Below are positions 26,878 through 34,992 of a stretch of 64,000 bases of DNA, one piece after another. The notes beneath the pieces were generated by a model. It saw only the letters and a program-made list of their open reading frames with translations, had not been told where the DNA came from and searched no databases. The DNA is taken from positions 40,275 through 104,274 of the forward strand of contig JACWEP010000002.1 of the NCBI GenBank assembly GCA_014653375.1, given 5' to 3'. The position numbers and the translations under genes were made by a program. Positions within the stretch are counted from its first letter, which is position 1. Every line of letters begins with the position of its first letter. This DNA is from Pelagibacterales bacterium SAG-MED48 (GTDB taxonomy: Bacteria; Pseudomonadota; Alphaproteobacteria; Pelagibacterales; Pelagibacteraceae).

Positions 26878-27390
26878 ATGTTTTACGATTTAAAAGATAA
26901 AAAACCACAAAGCTCTAGTGAAAATTGGGTAGCACCGAATGCAACTATAATTGGAGATGTAACTTTAGAGAAAAATAGCAGTATTTGGTTTAATGCAGTA
27001 TTGCGTGGAGACCTTGAAAATATTCATATTGGAGAAGGTTCTAATATTCAAGATGGAAGTGTTTTGCATACAGATCCTGGATATCCATTAAAAGTTGGAA
27101 AAAATGTAACTGTTGGTCATTTAGTTATGCTCCACGGATGTACCATTGCAGATAATAGTTTAATTGGTATTGGAGCCGTAATACTCAACAACGCTAAAAT
27201 TGGAAAAAATTGTATCATTGGTGCTAAAGCTCTAATTACTGAAAATAAAGAAATACCTGACAATTCACTAGTAGTCGGTTCACCAGGTAAAGTTATAAGA
27301 GAAGTAACTGAAGATGAAAAAAAAGCAGTTCTAGAAAATACTAAACATTATCAAGATAATTGGAAAAAATATTCAAAATCTATATTTTAA
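26878..27390 (+). CDS. gamma-carbonic anhydrase-family protein
   Basis: The 170-residue left-handed beta-helix protein shows hexapeptide repeats, FNAVLRGDLENIHIG with R43 and D45, and the zinc ligands H64, H81 and H86 (VLHTD, VGHLVMLHG). These are the CamH-type residues; spacing is that of enzymes lacking the acidic proton-shuttle loop. The family hydrates CO2 or serves as acyl-carrier-like scaffolds. The start codon is only 20 bp from the divergent redoxin gene. Activity is plausible since all three His are kept, but many homologues are inactive. Confidence 0.83.
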   Translation: MFYDLKDKKPQSSSENWVAPNATIIGDVTLEKNSSIWFNAVLRGDLENIHIGEGSNIQDGSVLHTDPGYPLKVGKNVTVGHLVMLHGCTIADNSLIGIGAVILNNAKIGKNCIIGAKALITENKEIPDNSLVVGSPGKVIREVTEDEKKAVLENTKHYQDNWKKYSKSIF

Positions 27391-27395
27391 TAGTT

Positions 27396-27836
27396 ATGCC
27401 AACTTACACAGTTACAAATTCAAACTTTAATCTAACATCAAAACAACAAAAAAATTTAGCTGAAGGAATAACTAAAGTTCATAATATCGTTACAGGAGCA
27501 AATACATACTTTGCTCAAGTAATTTTTAATAAAACAAAAAAAAATAATCATTTTATGGGTGGAAAAAAAGTCAAAGAGCCCTCATTATTTTTACATGGTC
27601 AAATTAGAGCTGGAAGATCTAAAAAAATAAAAGATAAGTTAATTGTTGATTTAAGAAATGTTTTAATTAAAAGATCTAAATTAAATGAAACTCAAATTTG
27701 GGTTTATATTGTAGATTTACCACCATCACAAATGATTGAATATGGTGCAGTTTTACCTGAGTCAGGTAAAGAAAAAGAATGGTTTAAAAATTTGTCTACA
27801 AAATTGAAAAAAAAACTATCTAAACTTGAAAAATAA
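27396..27836 (+). CDS. tautomerase-family protein
   Basis: An in-frame ATG at 27360 would overlap the carbonic anhydrase gene, but the product then lacks the family start. I choose ATG 27396 because it gives MPTYTV, putting Pro2 at the N-terminus where tautomerases need a free catalytic proline. The 146-residue length fits the longer oxalocrotonate-tautomerase-like group. The block NTYFAQVIFNKTKKNNHFMGGK follows the expected beta-strand. Two genes on lies a 2-keto-4-pentenoate hydratase homologue, so the pair could handle an enol/keto acid intermediate. Confidence 0.72.
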   Translation: MPTYTVTNSNFNLTSKQQKNLAEGITKVHNIVTGANTYFAQVIFNKTKKNNHFMGGKKVKEPSLFLHGQIRAGRSKKIKDKLIVDLRNVLIKRSKLNETQIWVYIVDLPPSQMIEYGAVLPESGKEKEWFKNLSTKLKKKLSKLEK

Positions 27837-27860
27837 ACAACAAAAGGAAGGAAAATTAGA

Positions 27861-28151
27861 ATGTCAGCAGGTTATGTAATAGCACAATTAAAAGTAACAA
27901 ATCCAGAAAACTACAAAGAGTATGTAGCTAAAGTTAGTGAGGTGGTTAAAAAATTTGATGGTGAATATCTAGTTAGAAACGGAGAATACCAAGTAGTTGA
28001 AGGTGAAGATAATTTTCCAAGATTAGTAATCATTAAATTCCCAACTTACGAAAGAGCATTAGAGTGGTATCATTCAGATGAGTACAAACCTGTTAAAGAT
28101 ATAAGATTACAAAATTCTGAAGGTAGCAATATAATTATAAAAGGAATTTAA
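27861..28151 (+). CDS. DUF1330-family protein
   Basis: The 96-residue protein has the dimeric alpha-beta barrel pattern of DUF1330: GYVIAQLKVTNPENYKEYVAKV, GGEYLVRNG-like EYLVRNGEYQVVEG, and RLVIIKFPTYERALEWYHSDEYKPV. The function of the family is unproven. It has one of the clearer ribosome sites here (AAGGAAGG shortly before the ATG), suggesting high expression. It lies between the tautomerase and the hydratase genes, all in the same orientation and closely spaced. Confidence 0.82.
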   Translation: MSAGYVIAQLKVTNPENYKEYVAKVSEVVKKFDGEYLVRNGEYQVVEGEDNFPRLVIIKFPTYERALEWYHSDEYKPVKDIRLQNSEGSNIIIKGI

Positions 28152-28159
28152 TTAATTTA

Positions 28160-28942
28160 ATGGCCTATCTATCCCAAAAAGAAATAGATTTATATTCAAA
28201 TAAAATTTTAGAAGATTATGATAGCAAAAATCCTAGTGCAGTTTTTAAAAATAAGATCGATTTAACTAATGAAGATGCCCTTCTTATCCAATCAAATGTT
28301 GCACAATTAAGAAAAAAGAGAGGTGAAGAGATTATAGGTTATAAAATTGGATGTGTTTCTAAAAATACTCAAAAGAAAATGGGATTTAACCAACCTGCTT
28401 GTGGCTATCTTTGGAAAAGTGAATTGTATCAAAGTGGAATAACTTTAAATAAAAAAGATTATACAAACCCTTCAATGGAAGCAGAATTCGGTATTATTTT
28501 AAATCGAGATATAAAATCTGAACTAGCTTCTTTTGAATATATATTACAATCTATTGAAGGAATTTATCCATTAATAGAAATTCATAATCTAGTCTTTTAT
28601 GGAAACGAGCCATATGGAGCAGAACTGCTTGCTAATAATGCAATACATGCTGGTGTTGTTTTAGGTTCTAAAACAAAAATGACCTCAGATAAAATTGAAA
28701 CAGATCTTAAACTTATTTATGATCAAGAAGTAATGGATACTTGGAATAATAAAATTTGGCCAGCAGACATGTTATCAGAGTTAAATTGGTTAATTAAAGA
28801 GCAAGCTAGAAATAATAACTATCTAAAAAAAGGTGATTTAATTCTAACAGGAGCTTATGGGTTTCCAGTTCCAATAAAGGATAAAAAACTAGTAGAAGTG
28901 ACTTCATCAGCGTTTGGAAATGTAAAGGCTACTTTTGATTAA
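28160..28942 (+). CDS. 2-keto-4-pentenoate hydratase-like protein (FAH superfamily)
   Basis: The 260-residue protein matches the MhpD/hydratase branch: GYKIGCVSKNTQKKMGF, AEFGIILNRDI with the metal-binding acidic residues, YPLIEIHN, and KGDLILTGAYGFPVPI near the end. The family hydrates 2-hydroxy-dienoates or decarboxylates oxalocrotonate in meta-cleavage routes. No ring-cleavage dioxygenase is in the window, so the substrate may be another enol acid. The stop overlaps the convergent flavoprotein gene by 4 bp. Confidence 0.8.
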   Translation: MAYLSQKEIDLYSNKILEDYDSKNPSAVFKNKIDLTNEDALLIQSNVAQLRKKRGEEIIGYKIGCVSKNTQKKMGFNQPACGYLWKSELYQSGITLNKKDYTNPSMEAEFGIILNRDIKSELASFEYILQSIEGIYPLIEIHNLVFYGNEPYGAELLANNAIHAGVVLGSKTKMTSDKIETDLKLIYDQEVMDTWNNKIWPADMLSELNWLIKEQARNNNYLKKGDLILTGAYGFPVPIKDKKLVEVTSSAFGNVKATFD

Positions 28943-29538
28943 GGGACTAACCAATAATCTTTATTATTTTCTAAATCAAATCTAGCTCTACGATGACCCT
29001 TCGCAGCTAGATAAAGCCATTCCATACTTTTGATTTTACACTGAATAACTGTAAAGTTTTTATAACCATCTTCACTTTGTTTTTTAGTGTAATCAAAATT
29101 ATCAAGCTCAGGTTTTAACCCTGAAGTTGGAATATTACTCTCTGTTCCAGGACCATTATCAACTAAATAACATTTTCGAGATATATGCTGTGTCTTGGAC
29201 CAAGACTCTTTTGTTATTTCATTTTCATGATTAATTATACATTCAACTTTTAACCTAACTTGAATCTTTTCTTCTTTATCATAAAATAACATTGCAGCAT
29301 TATTGTTTGCTTTTAATTTATCAATTTTATCTGATCTAATGTCACTATGGTATTGAACAAGATAATTTATTTGATCAGATTTTCTAAGAACAACTATTCT
29401 TCCATCTAAATCATTTTGATTACCACAAATAAATACAGGTATTCTAAATGGAGAACTTCTGTCTTTAACAGCATTATCAAACATAGACCAAATTTTTTTT
29501 TTGATCTCTGCAAAATTTTCGTAGTATGCTACTTGCAT
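28939..29538 (-). CDS. pyridoxamine-5'-phosphate-oxidase-like flavoprotein
   Basis: The 199-residue protein resembles the PNPOx split-barrel group: GRIVVLRKSD near residue 46, VQYHSDIRSDKIDKL, AAMLFYDKEEKIQVRLK and a C-terminal EWLYLAAKGHRRARF block that closes the FMN site in the Alr4036-type branch. Known members bind FMN; true PdxH activity is not assured because the terminal substrate-binding motif differs. It is 6 bp downstream of the hydroxyacid dehydrogenase gene on the same strand. Confidence 0.72.
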   Translation of the reverse strand: MQVAYYENFAEIKKKIWSMFDNAVKDRSSPFRIPVFICGNQNDLDGRIVVLRKSDQINYLVQYHSDIRSDKIDKLKANNNAAMLFYDKEEKIQVRLKVECIINHENEITKESWSKTQHISRKCYLVDNGPGTESNIPTSGLKPELDNFDYTKKQSEDGYKNFTVIQCKIKSMEWLYLAAKGHRRARFDLENNKDYWLVP

Positions 29539-29544
29539 ACTTGA

Positions 29545-30414
29545 TTACTTACTCAATCTTCGAATTAAACTTGAAGTATCCCAACGATTACCACCCATAT
29601 CTTGAACTTCACCATAATACTTATCAACTACTTCTGTTACAGGTAATAAAGAGCCATTATTTTTAGCCTCTTCCATTGCAATCTTTAAATCTTTTCTCAT
29701 CCAATCGACTGCAAAACCAAATTCAAACTTATCATCAATCATTGTTTTGTATCTATTTTCCATTTGCCAAGACTGTGCGGCACCTTTTGATATAACTTCA
29801 ATTACATCTTCCATATTTAAGCCAGCTTTCATTCCAAAATTGATGGCTTCAGATAATCCTTGAACTAACCCTGCAATACAAATTTGGTTAACCATCTTGG
29901 CTAATTGACCGTTACCTGCACCACCTAAAAGCTTCATTTTTTTGCTATAACAATCTATTTTATCTTTTGCTTTATCAAAATCAGCTTGATCACCACCAAT
30001 CATTACTGTTAATGCACCATTTTCAGCACCAGCTTGACCACCTGATACAGGTGCATCTAATGAACCAAATTCATTTTTCTTTGCGTAATCATAAATTTCT
30101 CTCGATATTGTTGCGGATGCAGTTGTGTTATCAATATATATGGCACCTTTTTTAATTGTTTTAAAAATTCCATTTTCACCAAAAGTAACTTCTCTTAAGT
30201 CATTGTCGTTTCCAACACAGGTAAATACAAAGTCAGCACCTTCAGCAGCTTTAGCAGGAGTATCAGCTTTAGATCCTTTATATTCAGCTATCCATTTATC
30301 AGCTTTAGCAGCTGTTCTATTATAAACAGTTACATTGTGGCCAGCTTTTGATATATAACCTGCCATTGGATAACCCATGACACCAAGACCTATGAAAGCA
30401 ACATTACAACTCAT
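29545..30414 (-). CDS. beta-hydroxyacid dehydrogenase (3-hydroxyisobutyrate / tartronate semialdehyde reductase family)
   Basis: The 289-residue protein has the cofactor motif FIGLGVMGYPMAGYISKAGH, the substrate-binding DAPVSGGQAGAENGALTVM loop, and GNGQLAKMVNQ with the catalytic lysine. The arginine in YNRTAAK after the second strand points to NADP use in this family. It could reduce tartronate semialdehyde or oxidise 3-hydroxyisobutyrate or a sulfonated analogue; the motifs do not decide. It is divergent from the MFS gene by 14 bp. Confidence 0.85.
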   Translation of the reverse strand: MSCNVAFIGLGVMGYPMAGYISKAGHNVTVYNRTAAKADKWIAEYKGSKADTPAKAAEGADFVFTCVGNDNDLREVTFGENGIFKTIKKGAIYIDNTTASATISREIYDYAKKNEFGSLDAPVSGGQAGAENGALTVMIGGDQADFDKAKDKIDCYSKKMKLLGGAGNGQLAKMVNQICIAGLVQGLSEAINFGMKAGLNMEDVIEVISKGAAQSWQMENRYKTMIDDKFEFGFAVDWMRKDLKIAMEEAKNNGSLLPVTEVVDKYYGEVQDMGGNRWDTSSLIRRLSK

Positions 30415-30428
30415 AATTTTTTATTCCT

Positions 30429-31637
30429 ATGTTTAATAGTTTGAATTTTAAAGTAATTTTATTTGGTTTTATCTTTACATTTTTTTCAAGTTTTGGACAG
30501 AGTTTTTTTCTAGGGCTATTTAACCCAAGCATTCGTGAAACACTTTCTATCTCACATGGTCAATTTGGTACAATTTATGCTTCTGCAACACTCTTAAGTA
30601 GTTTTATTTTAGTTTGGGTTGGAAAAAAAATTGATGATATGAATATTGTAAAATTTGCATCATACGTTGTTATATTGTTATCTATTTCTAGTTTTTTATT
30701 TTCTCAAATTTCATCAATAATATTTTTATTTTTTGCAATTTTTTTAATGAGATTATCAGGGCAGGGATTGATGTCACATACTGCATCAACAACTATATCA
30801 AGATATTTTGAAAAAAGTAGAGGAAGAGCATTAAGCACTTCATGGTTAGGACTTTCTTTTGCAGAATTTGTTATGCCTTTATTTATTGTATTTTTACTAA
30901 CATTTATTGAATGGAGAAATATATGGATCTCAATTTCAATTTTAATAATTCTAATTCTTCCTATTGTTATTTTTTTAACGGTTAAAAATATTAATTTAGA
31001 TACTAGAGAAAATTCAATTTCAGATAAAAAAATTAAAAATAAGATTAAACAATGGAAACGAAGCGAGGTTCTAAAAGATTATAGGTTTTATATTATATCT
31101 TTTAACATGTTAGCTATGCCATGGATTGCTACTGGCTCATTTGTTTATCAGTCATTTATTTCTTCATCTAAAGGTTGGGGACCTTATGTAATTGCTCAAT
31201 CTTTTATGGTCTATTCTGTATTGTCTGTAATTACATTATTTTTTTCTGGATTTTTAATTGATAAATTTAGTAGTAGGAGACTGCTAATTTATATGAATAT
31301 CCCACTTATTTTTTCAGCTTTTGTACTCTTTTATTTTAACAATCCAATTTCATCATTTGTTTTTTTTGGTTTTATTGGAATATCCAATGGTTTTGCAAAT
31401 GTTTTGGGATCTTCTACATGGGCTGAGATTTATGGGGTTAAATATATTGGCTCTGTTAAAGCCTTAACTACCTCACTAATGGTGTTTTCTACAGCTTTTG
31501 GTACAGCTTTGTTCGGAATATTGATAGATAATGGTTTTTCCATAGAGCAAATTGCACTAATTTCAGCCACCTATATATCTATTGCTATTATCTCATTATA
31601 TTTAATTAGAAATAAGCTTAATCCTGAATATCTTTAA
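30429..31637 (+). CDS. major facilitator superfamily transporter
   Basis: The 402-residue protein has twelve hydrophobic segments. The loop between segments 2 and 3 has GKKIDDMNIVKFA, a degenerate form of the MFS GxxxDRxGRR motif, and the equivalent in the second half is SGFLIDKFSSRRLLIY. The central loop, residues about 195-225, is basic. The family member is unassigned; oxalate/formate- or monocarboxylate-type carriers look closest by length. It precedes rpoZ by 44 bp. Confidence 0.8.
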   Translation: MFNSLNFKVILFGFIFTFFSSFGQSFFLGLFNPSIRETLSISHGQFGTIYASATLLSSFILVWVGKKIDDMNIVKFASYVVILLSISSFLFSQISSIIFLFFAIFLMRLSGQGLMSHTASTTISRYFEKSRGRALSTSWLGLSFAEFVMPLFIVFLLTFIEWRNIWISISILIILILPIVIFLTVKNINLDTRENSISDKKIKNKIKQWKRSEVLKDYRFYIISFNMLAMPWIATGSFVYQSFISSSKGWGPYVIAQSFMVYSVLSVITLFFSGFLIDKFSSRRLLIYMNIPLIFSAFVLFYFNNPISSFVFFGFIGISNGFANVLGSSTWAEIYGVKYIGSVKALTTSLMVFSTAFGTALFGILIDNGFSIEQIALISATYISIAIISLYLIRNKLNPEYL

Positions 31638-31681
31638 AAATTCTCCTTGATTTATTTAATCTCACTGTATAGATACTGCGC

Positions 31682-32203
31682 ATGGCTAGAGTAACTGTAG
31701 AAGACTGCATAGATAAAGTAGAAAGTCCTTATGAATTAGTGCTTGTCGCTAAAGAGAGAGCAACTCAATTAAATTCTGGAATAGAGCCAACAATTGAAAG
31801 AGATAATGATAAAAATACAGTTATTTCTTTAAGAGAAATTGCAGAAGAAAAAATTAAAGTTTCAGATTTAACTGAAAGTGCTGTTTATAAACTTAGAAAA
31901 CATGTTGAACAAGTTGACGATGGTTCAGAGGATGATGAAGAAATAGGAGATGATTTTGAGAGTATGTACAAAGGTGAGATTTCAAAAAGTGGAACACCAA
32001 TTTTACCATCTAAAAGAGCTAGAAAAAATCCAGAAAAAATTCAAGTTTCTCAAGAAGATTTAGCTGAGTTATCCGAAACAGCTAAACCAGATGTAGACGT
32101 AGCAGAAAAAGAAGAAACAATGAATGATCAAGGTGAAGTTTCTTTAGACGAGGTATCTGAAGCAGAAAATCAAGAAGTCGCTTCAGAAGATACTAATAAC
32201 TAA
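31682..32203 (+). CDS. rpoZ: RNA polymerase omega subunit with long acidic tail
   Basis: The first 80 residues are a clear omega subunit: MARVTVEDCIDKV, RFELVLVAKERA-like YELVLVAKERATQL, and NTVISLREIAEEKI. Omega binds the beta' C-terminus and aids polymerase assembly. From residue 80 the protein continues for over 90 residues with an Asp/Glu-rich, low-complexity tail (DDGSEDDEEIGDDFES, then many E/D/S/N), giving 173 residues in total, against about 90 in Escherichia coli. A short basic patch (PSKRARKNPEK) interrupts it. The stop abuts the convergent CoA-transferase gene with no gap. Confidence 0.9.
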   Translation: MARVTVEDCIDKVESPYELVLVAKERATQLNSGIEPTIERDNDKNTVISLREIAEEKIKVSDLTESAVYKLRKHVEQVDDGSEDDEEIGDDFESMYKGEISKSGTPILPSKRARKNPEKIQVSQEDLAELSETAKPDVDVAEKEETMNDQGEVSLDEVSEAENQEVASEDTNN

Positions 32204-33346
32204 TTAGCTAAATTCTTTTAAAATTTTTTCCCTGTGTTCATCTAAATCAGGAATATCTCCACGAGTAGTTTCATCTTTATACGAAGACATTTTAATAGGA
32301 TTACCTGCAAGTTTAAAATCACCAATAACTTTATGATAGGCTTTCACAATCATATTTCGAGATTGGACTTGTGGATTTTCTACAGCTTCTTTAATATTAT
32401 ATATCGGTCCACAAGGAATTCTTTCTTTTTCCATTTGACTTACCCAGTCAGTAGTTATTTTAGATGAAAGTTTATTCTCTATAATTACTTTTAATTCACC
32501 AATATTTTTTGATCTTGAAGAGTTAGTATTAAACTTTTCATCATTAAATATTTCAGAAATTTCTAAAACATTACAAAGTTTTTCAAATAATTTATCATTA
32601 CCAGCAGCAATTATAATATGACTATCTTTAGTTTTAAAAGCTTCGAAAGGAGCTATAGATGGATGTCTTGATCCCATAGGTTTTGGAATTTCATTTTTTG
32701 ATAAGTATCTAGCTATAGCATTTTCTAATATTGCAATTTGACAGTCCAACATTGAAACATCTATAAATGTTCCTTTACCTGTTTTTTCTCTGTCATAAAG
32801 TGCAGCGTTAATTCCAATTGTAGTAAATAATCCAGCTGTAATATCTCCAATAGATGTACCAACTCTTGTTGGTTCTGAGTTTGGTTGACCTGTTACACTC
32901 ATCAAACCACCCATGCCTTGAACAACCATGTCATAAGCAGGTAATTCTTTTAAAGGACCTGTTTGCCCAAATCCAGAAGCAGATGCATAAATTAATTTAG
33001 GATATTTTTCACAAACATCTTTCCAGCCATAGCCCCATTTTTCTAACGTTCCAGGTTTAAAATTTTCAACCAAGATATCTGCTTTAGCTAGAATTTTATC
33101 AAAAATTTTTTTGTCATCACTATTCTTTAAATTAAGAGCAATACTTTCTTTTCCTCTATTAAGTGACATAAAATAAGCTGAATAGTCTTCAATAAAAGGT
33201 CCAAAATTTCTAGAATCGTCACCAACTTCTGGTGACTCTACTTTTATCACTCGTGCACCCAAATCTGACAACATCATTGTACAATAAGGTCCAACGAGTA
33301 CTCTAGTTAGATCAAGAACTAATAGGTTTTTTAAAGGACCATCCAT
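32204..33346 (-). CDS. CaiB/BaiF-family (class III) CoA-transferase
   Basis: The 380-residue protein has LLVLDLTRVLVGPYCTMMLSDLGA, VIKVESPEVGDDSR, SLNRGKESIALNLK and the catalytic aspartate D168 in GTSIGDITAGLF, which forms the aspartyl-CoA thioester in formyl-CoA transferase. The family moves CoA between carboxylic acids. The acid is unknown. The gene is divergent from the TRAP operon (gap about 90 bp), so the imported carboxylate may be its substrate. Confidence 0.88.
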   Translation of the reverse strand: MDGPLKNLLVLDLTRVLVGPYCTMMLSDLGARVIKVESPEVGDDSRNFGPFIEDYSAYFMSLNRGKESIALNLKNSDDKKIFDKILAKADILVENFKPGTLEKWGYGWKDVCEKYPKLIYASASGFGQTGPLKELPAYDMVVQGMGGLMSVTGQPNSEPTRVGTSIGDITAGLFTTIGINAALYDREKTGKGTFIDVSMLDCQIAILENAIARYLSKNEIPKPMGSRHPSIAPFEAFKTKDSHIIIAAGNDKLFEKLCNVLEISEIFNDEKFNTNSSRSKNIGELKVIIENKLSSKITTDWVSQMEKERIPCGPIYNIKEAVENPQVQSRNMIVKAYHKVIGDFKLAGNPIKMSSYKDETTRGDIPDLDEHREKILKEFS

Positions 33347-33437
33347 GTTTTTTATAAAAGTGTTTTTGTGTAGTATTGACTCTTATCAATAACTTTAATT
33401 TAATGCATCTCTTAAATAACAAATGAGAGGAATAATA

Positions 33438-34448
33438 ATGTTTAAAAAAATATCTTTATATTTTACAGCATTAGTTTTAGTTTTATCTACAGTTGGTTCT
33501 GCTTATGCGGTAACGTTAAAAGCAAGTCACCAATGGCCTGGTACTCCTAGAGCTGATGGATCATTTGACCCACGTCATGAAATGGTTCAAATCATTGCTG
33601 ATGAAGTAAAAAAAGCTAATGTCGATATCGATATTAGAATTTACCCTGCTAAATCTTTATACAAACCTAAAGAACAATGGAAGCCAATGACAACTGGTCA
33701 GTTGGATATTTCAGCTTTCCCATTGGGTTATGCATCAAAATTTCACCCAGAATTTAGTGCAACTTTAATGCCAGGAACTGTAAAAAATCATGATCATGCA
33801 TTAAGATTTAATAAATCTCCAATGATGACTGAAATTAAAAAAATCATTAATGATGCTGGTGTAGTTGTTTTATCTGACGCTTGGTTAGGTGGTGGATTTG
33901 CATCTAAAACTAAATGTATTAAAAATCCATCTGATGTTAAAGGACAAGTAATGAGAGCAGCAGGAAAAGCATTTAACCAAATGTTAGAAGCTGCAGGAGC
34001 TGGTATACAAAGTATGCCTTCTTCTGAAATTTATACTGGTCTTCAAACAGGTGTATTAACAGGTGCAAATACTAGTTCAGGAAGTTTTGTAAGTTACAAA
34101 ATTTATGAGCAAGTAAAATGTGCAACACCTCCAGGAAAATTTGGTCTTTGGTTTATGTATGAGCCAATCCTAATGTCTAAGAAATCATTTGATGCTTTAA
34201 GTTCTAAGCAACAAGATGCTCTTATGAAGGCTGGAAAAGTAGCTGAAGAATATATGACAGCTCAAGTAGCAAATCTTGATAAGAAATTTGAAGATGCATA
34301 TAGAGATGCTGGTGTTGAGCTTGTATATATGTCAGAAGCAGATCATGCTGCATGGATAGAAATTGCTAAAAAATCATCTCATAAAGCGTTTGCTGAGCAA
34401 GTACCCGGTGGTGCTAAGCTTATGGAAATGGCTTTAGCAGTTAAATAA
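33438..34448 (+). CDS. TRAP transporter periplasmic binding protein (DctP family)
   Basis: I choose the ATG at 33438 over the one at 33423 because AGAGGA lies at the right distance before it and MFKKISLYF starts a normal signal peptide (cleavage near AYA). The mature protein has LKASHQWPGTP, the DctP-type GQLDISAFPLGY, and KGQVMRAAGKAFNQML with the conserved carboxylate-binding arginine. Length is about 336. It captures an organic acid in the periplasm. A 12-bp stem terminator follows and runs up to dctQ. Confidence 0.88.
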   Translation: MFKKISLYFTALVLVLSTVGSAYAVTLKASHQWPGTPRADGSFDPRHEMVQIIADEVKKANVDIDIRIYPAKSLYKPKEQWKPMTTGQLDISAFPLGYASKFHPEFSATLMPGTVKNHDHALRFNKSPMMTEIKKIINDAGVVVLSDAWLGGGFASKTKCIKNPSDVKGQVMRAAGKAFNQMLEAAGAGIQSMPSSEIYTGLQTGVLTGANTSSGSFVSYKIYEQVKCATPPGKFGLWFMYEPILMSKKSFDALSSKQQDALMKAGKVAEEYMTAQVANLDKKFEDAYRDAGVELVYMSEADHAAWIEIAKKSSHKAFAEQVPGGAKLMEMALAVK

Positions 34449-34462
34449 AATAATATATAAAG

Positions 34463-34497
34463 AACCCCTGTTTATTATTTAAACAGGGGTTTTTTTT
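34463..34497 (+). terminator. intrinsic terminator between dctP and dctQ
   Basis: AACCCCTGTTTA at 34463-34474 pairs perfectly over 12 bp with TAAACAGGGGTT at 34480-34491 around a 5-nt loop, and a run of T residues extends to 34497. The next base is the dctQ ATG. The only SD-like sequence for dctQ (AGGGG, 34485-34489) is buried in the right arm. It should end most transcripts after dctP and restrain dctQ translation on the rest. Confidence 0.85.
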
Positions 34498-34992
34498 ATG
34501 AAAAAAAGTTATTTAAAATTTTGTAATTTAACTGCACAAGCTTGTGGTGCTTTTGCTGTTGGGGCATTAATTTTGTCAATTTTAGTAATAGTTGAGCTTG
34601 TTTTTGAAAGATATTTTTTTCAACGTGCTATTACTTGGCAAACAGAACTAGTAACCATGTTACTTGTTGCATCTACTTTTATTGGAAGTGCTTATGTTTT
34701 AAGTGAAAAAGCACATGTTAGCATGGAATGGATTTATGATTTTTTATCAAAAAAAAACATCATAAAACTCAAGATATTCACATCATTTATTAGTTTAGGT
34801 TTTTTTCTAATTCTTTTCTACTTTGGGTTTTTAATGGTTGAAGAGGCATTTACTAAAAATTACACCACAGGAACTGTTTGGGATCCTCCTTTATGGATAC
34901 CTTATTCATCTATGTTATTAGGATCTATCTTAATGATACTTCAATATATAGCTGAAATAATTAAACTTACTGATGAAGAGGATTTTAGATAA
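34498..34992 (+). CDS. TRAP transporter small permease (DctQ)
   Basis: The 164-residue protein has four membrane segments and the DctQ central block WQTELVTMLLVASTFIGSAYVLSEKAHVSMEW, which contains the conserved E and the H-V motif after the second helix. It is the small membrane subunit that works with DctM. The ATG directly follows the terminator T-run. The stop overlaps the start of dctM by one base (TAATG). Function in the complex is well supported by order. Confidence 0.88.
   Translation: MKKSYLKFCNLTAQACGAFAVGALILSILVIVELVFERYFFQRAITWQTELVTMLLVASTFIGSAYVLSEKAHVSMEWIYDFLSKKNIIKLKIFTSFISLGFFLILFYFGFLMVEEAFTKNYTTGTVWDPPLWIPYSSMLLGSILMILQYIAEIIKLTDEEDFR

Noticed and set aside
27360..27395. 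Upstream ATG extending the tautomerase gene
   Set aside because: It would bury the catalytic Pro2 and overlap the previous gene; the ATG at 27396 gives the family start.
33423..33437. Upstream ATG for the TRAP binding protein
   Set aside because: AGAGGA lies between it and the next ATG at 33438, which starts a regular signal peptide.
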